A DNA stretch of 64,000 bases from Lepisosteus oculatus (lineage: Eukaryota; Chordata; Actinopteri; Semionotiformes; Lepisosteidae). The stretch covers positions 16,443,444-16,507,443 of the forward strand of contig NC_090703.1 of assembly GCF_040954835.1 (NCBI RefSeq), given 5' to 3'. This document shows, in pieces, positions 1 through 12,500 of this stretch. How positions within the stretch are numbered: the first letter of the stretch is position 1; each line of letters opens with the position of its first letter. The notes under the pieces are model-generated. The model was not told the DNA's origin and searched no databases. It saw only the letters and a list, made by a program, of their open reading frames with translations. Both the position numbers and the translations under genes were made by a program.

Positions 1-99
1 AGTGTAATACTCTGTGCAGTAGCAACTATTTGCCACAGAACTCCACTTGTAGTGATTAAAGACAAGTTGAGTACATGGAGTTGCATTGAACTACTCCTG

Positions 100-260
100 A
101 GAGCTTACCTGCTGCCCTTCCTGTGGGCTTATCCTGATGTGGTGATACTGTATGCCAGTAGGACAACACACTTCCTCATGCTGCTCGTGTAAAAACAGGT
201 TTTTTGCAACATTAGAATGTGCCAGCTATGCTGTGGATGCCCTTGCCATGACACTTCAGT
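100..260 (+). mobile_element. Degenerate Tc1-like transposase fragment
   Basis: Read on the + strand the segment gives the residues PFLWAYPDVV. After a frame change it gives a degraded counterpart of the Tc1 motif in which an Asp-Asn pair is followed by a Pro-His pair. This region carries the second catalytic Asp in Tc1/mariner transposases. Frameshifts and stops show that it is dead. The words gctatgctgtggatgccc (about 226-243) recur in a second copy near 57174, so both belong to one family. Confidence 0.55.
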
Positions 261-1892
261 CGCACTGTCGCATTTTCCTGAAAACATTTTGAATTTAGTG
301 CAGTTATAAGTGACGCTCAGTGTATATATTTGGTGTTGTACTATGAAGAGGTATGATGCAGTGTCTTGAATTCTTTGTAAAATAATCATCAGTCTCAGTT
401 AGATGCAGAGTAGTAGGTCTGTGATTGAGCAGAGGCTTTAAGCAATGTTCTTACAATTTAAATTTCAAATTGATAACATTTTGTCCTCCTAAGAAAAATA
501 CAAGCATATATACATCCCTTGTTAGTTTCTTGAATTAATTGCTACATTGTTGACGTTATATTTTAGTCATGATGTTGTTGTTTGTGATTTACATAATTAC
601 TTTCTCGGGCTCATTATACTGCCCATTAATGGAAGTGTACTCCGTGTACATTATTGAAAATGTTCTCTCACAAACATGCAATATTAATTTGTTAATTTTA
701 TGTTTCTCTTTTTTCAGAGGTTTTCCTAATATATCCAAATTTTATGGCTCATTAAATTGTCCCTTATTTCTGATGCTCGCCTTCACATGATATGCAGGTG
801 TACATTAGTTATGCAGCAAAATGAGCTGTAGGTTATTGAGAACATAAATTTCAATTGTCAGGATTTTTTATTTTTATTGGTTTAAGGACATTTTGTAGCT
901 TTCATGTTGTACATGAAAAATGTTAGGTCACATCTTGAAATAACAAAGCATAACTTTATCCTGCATTTCAAAGGTCAAATATGTAGCTCTTACAAAAGGT
1001 TTTGTTTAAAGTCACTTAAAGTGTGTCTTAAGAAATTCAGCCTGCGTCATGAAAAGGGCAGATCATATAGAGGCATATTTTGTTTATAAGACTGTAAATC
1101 CTTTGGTGAATTCAATGTATTTAATAAGACAACTTTAATATAGCATTTGCTGCAATAAAACCATGAATTACTAAAATGTGATTTTAAGCAAAGTGTAAGT
1201 AAATATAGCTAAAGAGCAAATTGTATGTAGTAGTCCTAAATTCTTTTTTTGTGGTAGTCATTTAACTTTTATTTTCTCAGACAAGTTGGAGCTTTCCTGT
1301 GTATAACTATGTCTATAACTATATATTTTCTATATTACTATACAGAAACTGTTTTCTTTACTCTTATTTCATATGGCTGAAGTTTAATATATATATACAT
1401 TTCCTTCTAAATACTGTACATTGAAGGGTAAATGTTGCAAGCTACTGTATTTCTCACAACAGAACAGTACTTCAAGAGTATTTTATTTCATTTGTATCAA
1501 GTTGCTACTTTGTTTTCTAAGTCCTTTTATTTATTTTGTACCATTTACTATTGTTATTTCTCCTTGGATTATTATTTGTGATATAGAGTACCATTCTTTA
1601 AATTATAGCATCTTCAATGGCTTCCCACCTGCACTATTATAAAAGTACTCCAAACTAAAGCCGCAATCACATCACCTAATGTACTTTTTTACAAGAAATA
1701 AAACCCTGTGTTTGTTTGTTTTCTGAAAAGAGATGCCTCAAAGAAATCAAATAGATTAAAGTCCCTTTTCTGTCATATTTTGATGATTTTGCATTTGAAT
1801 TTGAACAAGAGATCTGGAATGTTAAATTAAGTCTCTGCAAGCTTTGAATTGAAAGAACACATTCCTTTTCTATGAGGTGCTGTTTAGGCCAT

Positions 1893-2400
1893 TATTCAAA
1901 CTTTACCTCTCATACACACAAATTGCTCTCACTTACACACAAAATGCTCTCACACTCTCCATTTTATCTCTCGCATACACAAAATGCTCTCACATTCACT
2001 AGTTTTACCTCTCACATACACAAAATGCTCTCACATTCACTAGTTTTACCTCTCACATACACAGAAAATGCTCTCACGTTCACTAGTTTTATCTCTCACA
2101 TACACAGAAAATGCTCTCATGTTCACTAGTTTTACCTCTCACATACACAGAAAATGCTCTCACGTTCACTAGTTTTACCTCTCACATACTCAGAAAATGC
2201 TGTCACGTTCACTAGTTTAACGTCGCATATACACAGAAGACACTTTCACATTCACTAGTTTTACCTTGCACATAAAACACTCCTTCACAATGTGAAAGTG
2301 AGAGGCAAAATTAGTGAATGTTAATGCATTTTATGTGTATGTGAGATGTAAAACTAATGAGTGTGAGAGGAAAAATGGAAAGTGTGAGAGCATCTTACAT
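1893..2400. repeat. 43-bp minisatellite ending in an inverted copy
   Basis: About eight or nine tandem units of 41-43 bp run from roughly 1893 to 2275. The unit contains catacacagaaaatgctctc followed by a ttcactagttttacct-like part. From about 2289 to 2400 the same unit appears in reverse complement, for example gtgagaggcaaaattagtga and gcattttatgtgtatgtgag. The outer ends may also be inverted (ggccatta near 1888, tggccaat near 2418). The whole could therefore be a MITE-like palindromic element whose inner arm was amplified. The open frame across it is a by-product of the repeat. Confidence 0.8.
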
Positions 2401-4678
2401 GTATGGAAGGTGATTTATGGCCAATGTATGCGTTCCGTCTAAATGGCACAATGTGATTGGCTGAGAAAAGTTATCAGCAAGCTTTCTCATTTTCTGCTGC
2501 ACTCCAAGAAGGAGAAAATAAATCAACCTCAACCACAACAAGCACTAAGCCAAGCCATAGGTTTAATTCATAACATCTTAGACACACCAAAGCAATAGCT
2601 TCACTGTCATCCGCTACGATGCCCGCGATGAGTGTTCCTCCGTCAACACACCGAAGCCTAAATACGTGCTTTATTTTTGTTAATTTTGAATTAATGGTGG
2701 TGTTGCCAAAGTTTGGACGGGAACATTAGCACCAGTATCAGCTCAGAAGCAGTCTGTACAATATGAATCCCAAAGGAACTTCGGGATGTAGTGGGTCGGG
2801 GCCGGCGAGGATGCAGACAGGAATTCAGGCTCTTTTTTCAGAAAGGAAAACTGCTCTTTATTACCAACACAGCAGCAAAGACCTGCCACTTGACCTGCTG
2901 TTTACTATTTCTTTTTTCTTCACTTATCATTTAAGACTCATTAGAATTCATATTTTTGACAATGTATGAGGCCATAGTGTGTTATCTAATGGTAAAGATC
3001 ATTAATCAAAAATACACATTTCAGTTTCTTTTTTTTCCTTTTTTGTTTAATCTCACCACGGACATTTTTTTAATAGACTGTTTCTGTCTTCTTCACATTT
3101 ATTGTTTAACTTTCTTCTTTGGGTTTTTCACTGTTATTGCTTAAATAAGCTATTGTCAGATGTTCAGAGTTACAAGAGTTACAAAGAGTGACGAAATGTG
3201 CATTTTGTCATTTTTGTTCAAGATAGACTATGTTCTTGGTTACTTCTTCAGACAAAACATTTCTAAACTTATTTCATCTACTGTCCAGCAGTCAGAATGA
3301 ATAAAGGTATTAAAACTAATCACAAAACTTGCCTTCCTTGTTGTTATACCAATGTAAGTCTGGAGAACTCAAACGTCAATTCCATTCAGTATTTGGCATT
3401 TGCACTAGTTTTATCTAGTTTCAGCTCTTTTTCTTTCTGCTCAATAAGAGCTAAGAGCTGTGTACAGCACATCAGAAAAAGCTTTAGCCTTTCCATGTCA
3501 TTGAGTACTGTATAATAATCAGTTTATATTTCATTAAATATATTATTGATAAAGAAATATACAATATTTGAAAGCTGTTTTAAATACACAAAGGACATTT
3601 CTTTAATTCCCGTTACAATGTTACAAAATGTACTGCACAGACAATGGACTGTTGTAGCAGTGACATCACACAAGCCTGGAACCTCCATTTATGAAGACAG
3701 GTTCTTTTATTATCCCTCAGCAGAGTTAAGATGTGTTTCCCAAAGATTTGTTTGCAGTCTGACTCATGACCTGAGTCATAAAGAGTTCTGATACAAAAAA
3801 GGACAATTAATCACAATAGTGAAGTTCTACAAAGAGCTTTAGAAGTGATGTCAATTTCTTTAGGAAATCAAAGAACCTTCATGTGGTCCTGGAGTCTTTG
3901 CTGAGAGTATAGGAAAAGAAGAATGATCTACGATACTATCTTGGAATACTGAATTTCTGTAAAGTGCGTGACTGATAACATACAATAGAAAACATTTATG
4001 GAAACTTCTGCATCACACATTGTATCAACGTTGCATGTCTTTCATTAACAAGCATACCCATTTACCATATGGATGTTCAAACCGTTTGTCAATCTTTCTG
4101 CATCCCATGAATTACAGTTCATTATATCAAATATATGACAACTGCCCATAGAAAATGTGTTTAATGTTCTGTGGTTCTACAGTGCTATAGAAAAGCTAAT
4201 GTCATTAAAGTTATTTAAACTGCCAAATATACAGTACTGTTTCTGTACTCTATTCAATATTAATCATATTAAACATTACAGTATTCACTATAGAATTACT
4301 GTATTATTACTATATAGGCACATGTCTCAGTAAGGTTAGGATAATGAAAACAGTAACCTGTTTTTACATTTCAGTCTAAAGCTGTTCAAATGGCTTACGT
4401 TACATGGCAAAATAAATATGAAACAAATGAAACTGTAATCTCAAAATGGGAGTATTGTTTGCAATGCCATCAAGAGGTGAACTTCTTGTTCTCCTTTTAC
4501 TTTGCTCGTACTGTAAGTAAGTTCGGAATAATACTCTTCTCTCCCACCATTAACATAAAAAATCTGTGAGCTCTGCTATGCCAAATAAATAGCACTTTTG
4601 TTGCTTTTAAGTAGTATAATGCTGAAACTATTTGATATAGTTCTGGAGGAATAAATGATAATTATTTTCCATTACACT

Positions 4679-4683
4679 GGCAC
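4679..4683. repeat. Target site duplication ggcac, left copy
   Basis: The five bases ggcac directly precede the TGTC end of the left LTR and are repeated exactly at 5709-5713 after the right LTR. Confidence 0.8.
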
Positions 4684-4994
4684 TGTCATGGATGTCAGAA
4701 GGGACGAACCGCGGAGAGACAGGAGAGCGGAAAAAGACCCATATGCGTAGCGGCAGAATGGGAATTACCAGCAGTTCAGGTGTCTTATAGAAACCAATGC
4801 CCTCAGGCAGCGGACGTGGGGCAACTTGGATGCTAGGCGGGTCTCAGGACATCCGAATGTCAATGCTGAGCGAAGGTGAATCAGTGACCCAGAAATATAT
4901 AGCCCCAGAGAAAGAGACAACGGAAGGACAGCAAGCATAGGAAACTAGGAACAGGATAGAGTAGGAGCGCCCTCTGGCTGCAGAGGCCGTGATA
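4684..4994 (-). repeat. LTR, 3' copy in element orientation
   Basis: This is a direct copy of 5414-5708 with several indels. Its outer end is TGTC and its inner end is the decayed gtgata, where the partner has gtgaca. The TATA-like core is at about 4893-4902 on the - strand. It is preceded, in element orientation, by the polypurine tract at 5013-4998. Confidence 0.8.
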
Positions 4995-4997
4995 GTA

Positions 4998-5013
4998 CCC
5001 TCCCCCCCCCTTC
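4998..5013 (-). other. Polypurine tract of the LTR element
   Basis: On the - strand this reads gaa, nine G, a, ggg, and ends 3 bp before the 3' LTR. That is where plus-strand priming occurs in LTR retrotransposons, and it fixes the element orientation. Confidence 0.7.
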
Positions 5014-5413
5014 ATGGGGTAGCTCCTGACTCCCATACAAATAAGTGAGCTGCACAGGACTGGGGGGAGGAAAAACCTCATTTAACTGAAAGGAAACCTC
5101 CGGGAGTCCACAGCTGAGAGCTGCCCCCTCCTCCAGGGTATAAACCTTTATTGGGTAGAGGAAGAGGGGGTCAGGTAGATTTCCGGAGACTTATAAAAAA
5201 AAAAGACAAGTACACAAGCACAAACAACGACAAAAATAAACCTGGGAGACCAGGTTAACAAACCACAATAAACAGATAGGAACCAAGAGTTCCACAACAC
5301 AGGGGTCAGGGGGACCAGAGAGAGGGGGAAACCAGGAAGTGAAAAAATCAACCAAAGGAAAGCCAGGCCGCAGCCCGCTCACAGGCATGGGGTCAGAAGG
5401 AGGCTCAGTATTC

Positions 5414-5708
5414 TGTCATGGATGTTTGAAGGGACGAACCGTGGAGAGGCAGGAGAGCGGAAAAAGACCCTTATGCGTAGAGGCGGAACGGGGGATTAGC
5501 CGGGCTAAGCAGTTCAGGAGTCGAATAGAAACCAGTGCCCTCAGGTAGCGGACATGGGGCGACCTGGATGCTAGGCGGGTCTCAGGACAAATGCTGAGCG
5601 AAGGTGAATCAGTGACCCAGAAATATATAGCCCCAGAAGGACAGCAAAGCACAGGAAACTAGGGACAGGACAGAGTAGGAGCGCCCTCTGGCTGCAGAGG
5701 GTGTGACA
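5414..5708 (-). repeat. LTR, 5' copy in element orientation
   Basis: This is the better preserved LTR, with TGTC and GACA termini on the + strand. The - strand TATA-like ctatatattt is at about 5630-5621. The copy is followed on the + side by the target duplication ggcac. Confidence 0.8.
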
Positions 5709-8700
5709 GGCACATCTCCCTTAAAAATGGCCAGCTCTACCATGCTGTTTATGAGCAGAGGATATAAATAAGTCTTAACATTTCTCATCTCAGAACAAAA
5801 TAAAATTTCTCTGGATTAACATGGAACACAAGCATGATACTATACATTGTATCCCTACAAAATCATTTTAAACATCCACTGTAAAACTGGTCTTTAAACA
5901 TGTGCTTTGCACACAACATGTGGGACATATTGGATGAACCTCAACAACCAGACTACTGTACATCTATGAGAAAATCCAGCCACTACTTGAACACATTAAT
6001 GCAATGGGAAATGACCTAAAGGGGCTGAGATAGTTCCAAGGGTTTGAAAACTGGTAAAACCCACAACCCAACCTAACAACCTCGCATAACATCACATCGT
6101 GAAACAAATCTGATCCTCTCCTGGGTCTGGAAGCAGACAACCAAGATCTGGAAGACCAGGATCAGGCCACCACTATCACAGGCCCTGAAAGTCAGGCACC
6201 AGCCTCAACTTCAAATACTGCCAGTGCTATCAAAAATGCAAAACTAAGAGGTGTTCACTTTACAAATTGCATGAGTTTAAAAGGCTGCTTGTGATACCAA
6301 TTATGTATGTTAAGACATTATTTACATCTTAAAGACAGTGTAAGGAAGTGACAAAATCAAGCAGAATGTTACAATACACAGTTAAAACCATAACATTTCT
6401 ATCAATGGAGGTTACGTTAGCTCAATATACAGTACAGTGGGGGAGCATTGTATTTCCTGTTGTAGCATTACAGCAGGCCCACAGTTGCCAGTCAAGCCCA
6501 CAGAATATCTATTGGTCGGGTGTAATTTCTCAGAGGAATGGCAATTTCTGGATTACAGGGCCACAAGCAAGCAACTTCACTGTTTGAGCTATTTGTGAGC
6601 TGCTTTCCTTCTTCTGCTCACACCAAGGAAAAGTTATAATCATGCCCACCTAGGCAGCTTGTCAATGTCAGTTTGCACCAAATTAAGGAGGTTGACAAAC
6701 CCAGTTATGTTACACAACCAAAACGATTCCTGCCTAAGATGGAAGCTTTTTTAAACTTTTTTTGCTGTCTTTCATGTTTGTAGGTCTTCTAAAGAACATT
6801 CCATTTATTTAAAAATGGTAAATGAAAACTCAGGGAATCTCACACTAATTTAATTTGATTTAAGCAAGGAATTTGCGTTTCCTGCTAACTTCTCGAGGGA
6901 CTCAGAATACAAACCGTGAAATGAAGACAATTCTTTAGAACCCTGAGACCACTGTTCCTCCTTATTGTGGAAAAGCAAGATTGCATTATATTATTGTTGT
7001 GGTTTAATCCTTTAAAGCACATAGCAAACACAGTGTGTCATTATGTGGTGCTATAATTTTACAAAAATGTAAAATAACAAAAATACAATAAAAATAGTCT
7101 TTCATGATTTCATGAAACAGTGATTCATTTAGTGTTGTAGTGTTGGAATTTGTGTGAAAATTAAATCAAAATCTTTGCATAATTGTGAATATGCATATGT
7201 CTAATTGTATATATCTGCATATAAGTTATTGTTCACTTACTAGACAATACTGAAATGTGGTTATGACCATGAATCAAAGCTACAGAGGTGAAAAGCAGGT
7301 TGAAGGCATTTTAGATACTTATGAGTTGCTCTGTTTTCCCCAAATTTAACATCCATCATTTTTAGTTTTTACAAAATATTTATTATTATACATTTGGTAC
7401 AAAGATTGAATTTGTAGAAACACTGGTTATTCTGTAAGTTTGAATCGGGATTTGAACTTTTTTGTTGTGTTTTAAACGGAAATAATGGTTAATTTATGAT
7501 TTGTGGGAAAATATTTTTTACTCTTTTATTTGCAGGGACATAATTAAATAGAAGTGTTCTAAAGGAAAAGTATGTTTTTACTGCTTATTGTAATAAATCT
7601 AAAATACCATATACATTTAAATGCTCTGTCAACATCTATTCTTATAAATACAAGGGCCTAGGCTCATCAACGACCTGTTTGATGGTGGTGGTTTCCCTGA
7701 ATAAATGTTTCTGTAACTGGTTAACCACCAATTGTGCTATGTTATTTAGGGTTTACACAGCTATCTTAAGAATTTCAGTGCATGCTTACAAATATTGCAT
7801 ACACTGTATACTGTATATACATTCAAAGACAAAGTATTTGTCTCCTACAATTCATTTGGAAATTAAAAAGTATGAGTTGTAACAAAGGTAAAAATCATAT
7901 TCTTGTATTCCATTTAAATATTGCGTACCATAGTATAACAGTGAAACTGTGTATGGTTCAATTTCTTACTTTGCTAATAACTTCAGAAATATACTCTTTA
8001 GGCTATAATGACAGTTTGTTCTTAAAATCTTCCTGGCTTGGAATCTTTTGTTACTGTTTTTTATTGTCTATTGGATAATTGTTTAGCTGTTTTAATGATA
8101 ACTTACTTGAAATGTTAGTGGAGGTAAAACATGAAACTCTGGCCGTGGGTGCTTTGTAGTTTTGAAGTATATTGTGTATATTGAACACAGTTGTAGCAGG
8201 CAGGTATTTTTCTGCATTTAACAAGAGATTTTGTAGAACCTGGAAAAACAGCAAAGCAAGGTGCAGCTACTGAAAGTAGAGAAATAAAGAAGTACACAAC
8301 CATTTTTTTAAATTTTGTGGGGCTAAGATAAAGTTTTGAGTCTCCCACCACCTTTCGGGCTGTAAATAACAACAATATATAATAATAATAAATTATCGAA
8401 ACAAAGCCATAGGAAAAGCTGGAGCTTTGAGCAAAAGGAAACATAAGTCTGCTTGGTGTTCACAGAATCAAGAGAATTGCGAATACTCTTCCTTCCACTT
8501 TTTCAGGTGCTCCCCTGGACACTGAAATGGAGAAATAAAAGAGATCATATGGGACCATACAGCTGGTCGGCTCAGTGGATCAGTAGATTTACTGATGGGC
8601 CTCAGCTGCTTACACATCTTTCACTTCTTCATGTTTCACCTTCCACACAACATTGTGATTTCTGCCTGCTGTGTGATTGAATTTTTCTTACAGTTTAATA

Positions 8701-9384
8701 CAAAAACCTGAGTTTGTTAATGTTTCAGATGGTAGAATACATGTATCTTTGATCTTATATAATCCCCATCTTAGAGACATGTGAGGTGATTAGTATATGT
8801 TATTGTTGTATTCAACAATAAATATATTGTGTTTTTTGTGTAAAATGAATTATCATAAGGTTGATTTTTTGTTAATTCATTCAAAATATTATATTTTTTT
8901 ACAAACAGAATTATGTAAGAGGGATAAGTACACATTTCATTGAAAATGTCTAATCAACCTAGGTATCCATTCCCACTATCCTGGACCTCAGTGCACAACC
9001 TTGAGTTTATTTCATTGTTTTTTTGTACACATGTGAAATTTGTTTTTGATTTCCAGACTCTGAGGTTGTTAGTCATCTCACAGTCTGAAACAGTGAAAGC
9101 CTCTTCCAGTCACCAAATTCCAAAAATAAAAGAGAGAGAGAGAAGGAAAGAAAAGCTATAAAATATGTAATATGTGCCTGTGAACTCAATAAAAGTGCCT
9201 TTGAGGGAACTCATGAGTGTTGGAAGGTTAGTTTATACTTGGCAGGATCTTCTGGCATGGTTTTCGTAAGCCTCTGAGAGGTGAGTGAGTTAAAACAGTT
9301 TGCTACTGACTCCTCAGCAGGCCTGAGGGAAACCATCACGTATCCCATTGGTTTTCTGCATTGACATTGCTCGTTTCTCTGTAG

Positions 9385-9534
9385 CTTTGAAGACATGGTG
9401 GAATATTTCAGTCTGAAGCCAAAGTCCGGGGAGAAGGAGGTTCTGCCTAACTACATTTTCATGCTGTGGTATGAGTTCTGCAATGACTTTAAGAACGCTT
9501 GGAAACGAGAAAGCAAAAACATCTCTAAGGAGCG
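9385..9534 (+). CDS. FMN1: FMN1 exon, end of FH2 domain
   Basis: The exon is 150 bp, with acceptor ctctgtag and donor gtgagt. The frame is one base, then 49 codons, then cg. It encodes [20 protein letters not shown] through [15 protein letters not shown], which is characteristic of the formin-1 FH2 end. Confidence 0.95.
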
Positions 9535-12500
9535 GTGAGTAGATCCAAATTCGCAAAACACTCAAGTCAAAACCATTTACAAGAACAGCTCTTATAAAAC
9601 CGCAGATTTTAAGGACATTCTCTCTGTACGTCCTTCAACCCAATTATTTACCTTAAGCTCCAACATTATAGTGACATTGTAGGTCTTATGCTACATTTTG
9701 TGTCTGACAGAAATGGGTAGAAATGTTTTCTAGGGTGGGAAAAGAACTCTCAAAGTTAAGTCTAAGAATCGGAACCATTCACTCTGTTCGCCTGATAAAC
9801 AGCACCTTATAAATACTAGTAACTCCAATTACTAACAAAAAAGAGCACCACCTAATATAGAACAGATTGCTTCTCTCTGTTCCTCTTGCATTTTCTGTGT
9901 TGAACAAGTCTAAATGAGGCAATATGAATTCTGCAGACAGTGAAGACAAATAAAAGTGGCTGCTTTTACCAGTTATTAAGGTGAACTGGCATCAAAGGGG
10001 GGACGAAGCACATCTTGGGCCACAGTTAGTACAATGTCAAAGCCCTACTCTGAATTTATGACACTTCATCTGACCTTTGCCATCCTGCTGTGCGCCTCAA
10101 ACTGTGCGACACCACATCTCACGACGGCCTCCCGGCTTTATTAGCGTGGGGATGAAAGCCCATTAAATACAGGGTGTTCCAAAAACCTCTTAAAACAATG
10201 TCATGATCCAGGGAATCCATGGAACAAGGTTAATGTTGTTGGTTTACAGACACTTTTAACAATTAATCACTTTCCATCACTGTTGTGGTGCATACGGTTA
10301 AGGACGAAGAAGAAGCCTTTATTCAGTCTTTCTAATGAAACCTTTTTTAATGTTTTTCGAGTACAGTTTCCCTTTTAATACATGAAATGTTTCAAGCGTT
10401 CTACCTGAATATGTGCATTTACAGTACATGTATATCCAAAAGAAGATTTTTTTTTATTATTCTACTATATAATGATCTACTATATAATGACTTCATAGAA
10501 AATAATTGTGTGACTTTTTTATTTTAAAAAGTCAAATAGAAAAGTTAAAAAGCTTTGTAAATAAAATGTTATTTCAGTGAACAACTATATATTATTGTAA
10601 TTTTTATCTGATGTGGCAGTATATGGTTTCAGATGACTAAAGCTCAAACTAGAAATAATTTAATTAGTAGTTTACATAACTAATGTACAAGTAAATGTGA
10701 TCTTCTAAGCACCACTGAATAAGTTGTGAAATATAGTTTTTCGTGTTTTCCCTATGCCAGTCTGCTTTATCAATACATTTACTAATATGGTACGTCTATC
10801 CTCTGACGTCACGAAAATCAAGGTGGTAACTGTAAACTGCATATCCAAATGAGAACACTAGAGCTAATGTATTCAGAGAACTGCTTAAATGCCTTTAAGG
10901 TAGAGAGTGGAATAATAAGGGTGCTAATGTAAATTATGGCTTTGATACAATTAGGGATTGGAACAATTTATTTTAATGAGGAACCAATGTTAATGTTTTG
11001 TGTTTGGGAAGGAAAAAAGAGAAACTTATAATTAGAATAGATGCTACACAAAATTTGCTTTATTAGCAATTATTTTATTGAGTTGTATAAATCAATTAGG
11101 GCTTTGAAATAGTGTAAAATATTATACAAGAGGAACCAGACACATTTAAAATCTTTATTGCTGATTCCTTAGACACTCTTGGGGAATGTAAAAACCCTAA
11201 CTGGCCAAACATTGCTCAGGATGACTGATTTAACTCTTTAACCTCAGAATTGTGGTTTTTCCTGAAGATCTGAATTGTTTCAATCCATTTTGTTAGAACC
11301 AACATTGGCATGATTTACATATGATTAGAAATGGCCCTGTATTTTGTCCAGGCTGGCTTCTCGGTTTAGATACTGTAGGTGTTTTAGATTTTAATTCCAA
11401 TCATAAGGAAGTTCTTAAAACAGGAATTGAACGAAACGGTGGTGAAGAGGCTAAGAAGAACTAAAGAAATAAAACATTTTTAATAAAAATGGCTAAACCT
11501 ATCTGACAATTTGCCAATCATGGGCTTGCAAATCTAGTTTAAAATACTCCAGCCAAAATTTACAGGCTAACGTTGATTGGAATGCTCTTTGTGCTTTCTG
11601 TGTTTGCCTGGAAAATCTAGTGTCTGACACTTGAGACAATTAAGAAGGCAGTCAAACCAATAAAGATCATGTTTGTTTTCTTGATCTCTTTTTGCAGTAA
11701 GTAACTCAGGAATGCTTTGAAAACTTTGGATAAAGCATTAATAAACTGTACTTTGGAATTTTCTAATGTACGTTTTCCTAAGGCAGGGAGAATTAAACAG
11801 AATGCAAAAAATAACTGCTGCAAAAGCTTTTTAGTTGTTGACATGAATAAAATGCAACTAAGTCTATCCAGAACAGAATTATCCGAAAGCCTGACATGCA
11901 AGGATGAAAGTGCATTTTTAAACTATTACATTATTATTCAATTAATTCTGATGAACTACTGAGTGAACGTTGCTGCTAATTCGGATTTTTCCAAAATGAT
12001 TTATATAATTTCCAAAATTGGTGCTTGTAAATACCGTTTTGGACTTTACACAGTGTGTTGTTCACTTTCTATAATTATTGAAAGTGAATAACCAAAAATA
12101 CATTTGGAAAAAAATATGATATATTCTTGCTGTTTTTAATCAGCCTTGTTAAGTGCTCCTTTTCTTACTTTTCGTGATCATGATTAGAGCTACAGTAGTT
12201 CAGGCCACAAACAGGACTGACAGATTTACCCGATTTTATTTGGTAATGGAATTGAAGATTGGTGGCTTTTTGTAGCTCCACTGTTTAATATTATTTTTCA
12301 CTCATTAAAATTCATTTTGATGATGTTGATATTTTAAAAGCACACTTATTTGTAGGTCCAACTAGTTGGGTTTGCAGATTGAAGTAGGCTACTGTTTTCT
12401 TCATCAAAACCATTACTTATGAAAACAATGACAAATCTATTTTAGCAATTAAATGCTGAAATTGTAAACTGTCAGCTTTTGGAATAGAAATAGCTATTTT

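Larger units (their letters stand above)
4684..5708 (-). mobile_element. Miniature LTR retrotransposon (TRIM-like), non-coding
   Basis: Two direct repeats of about 311 and 295 bp (4684-4994 and 5414-5708) begin TGTC and, in the better copy, end GACA. They flank only about 419 bp of internal DNA. The 5-bp duplication ggcac lies directly outside both ends (4679-4683 and 5709-5713). On the - strand a polypurine tract (complement of 4998-5013) sits 3 bp before the 3' LTR, and each LTR carries a TATA-like ctatatat. These set the orientation as minus. No gag or pol is present, so the element depended on a partner. The LTRs differ by many substitutions and indels, so the insertion is not young. I see no convincing primer binding site. 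Confidence 0.85.
1..9384 (+). other. FMN1: FMN1 intron (3' part)
   Basis: No FMN1 exon is recognisable before the FH2-tail exon that starts at 9385, so this stretch is intron of FMN1. It is AT-rich and holds a Tc1-like fragment near 100-260, an inverted minisatellite at 1893-2400 and a miniature LTR element at 4684-5708. I see no gene in 5714-9384. Short open frames there have no family resemblance and no splice context. The upstream exon of the gene lies outside the window. Confidence 0.85.

Noticed and set aside
1872..2129. Open frame with repeated His/Thr/Ser peptide units, resembling a repeat protein
   Set aside because: It is only the translation of the 43-bp minisatellite. The period is not a multiple of three in all units and the frame closes inside the array.
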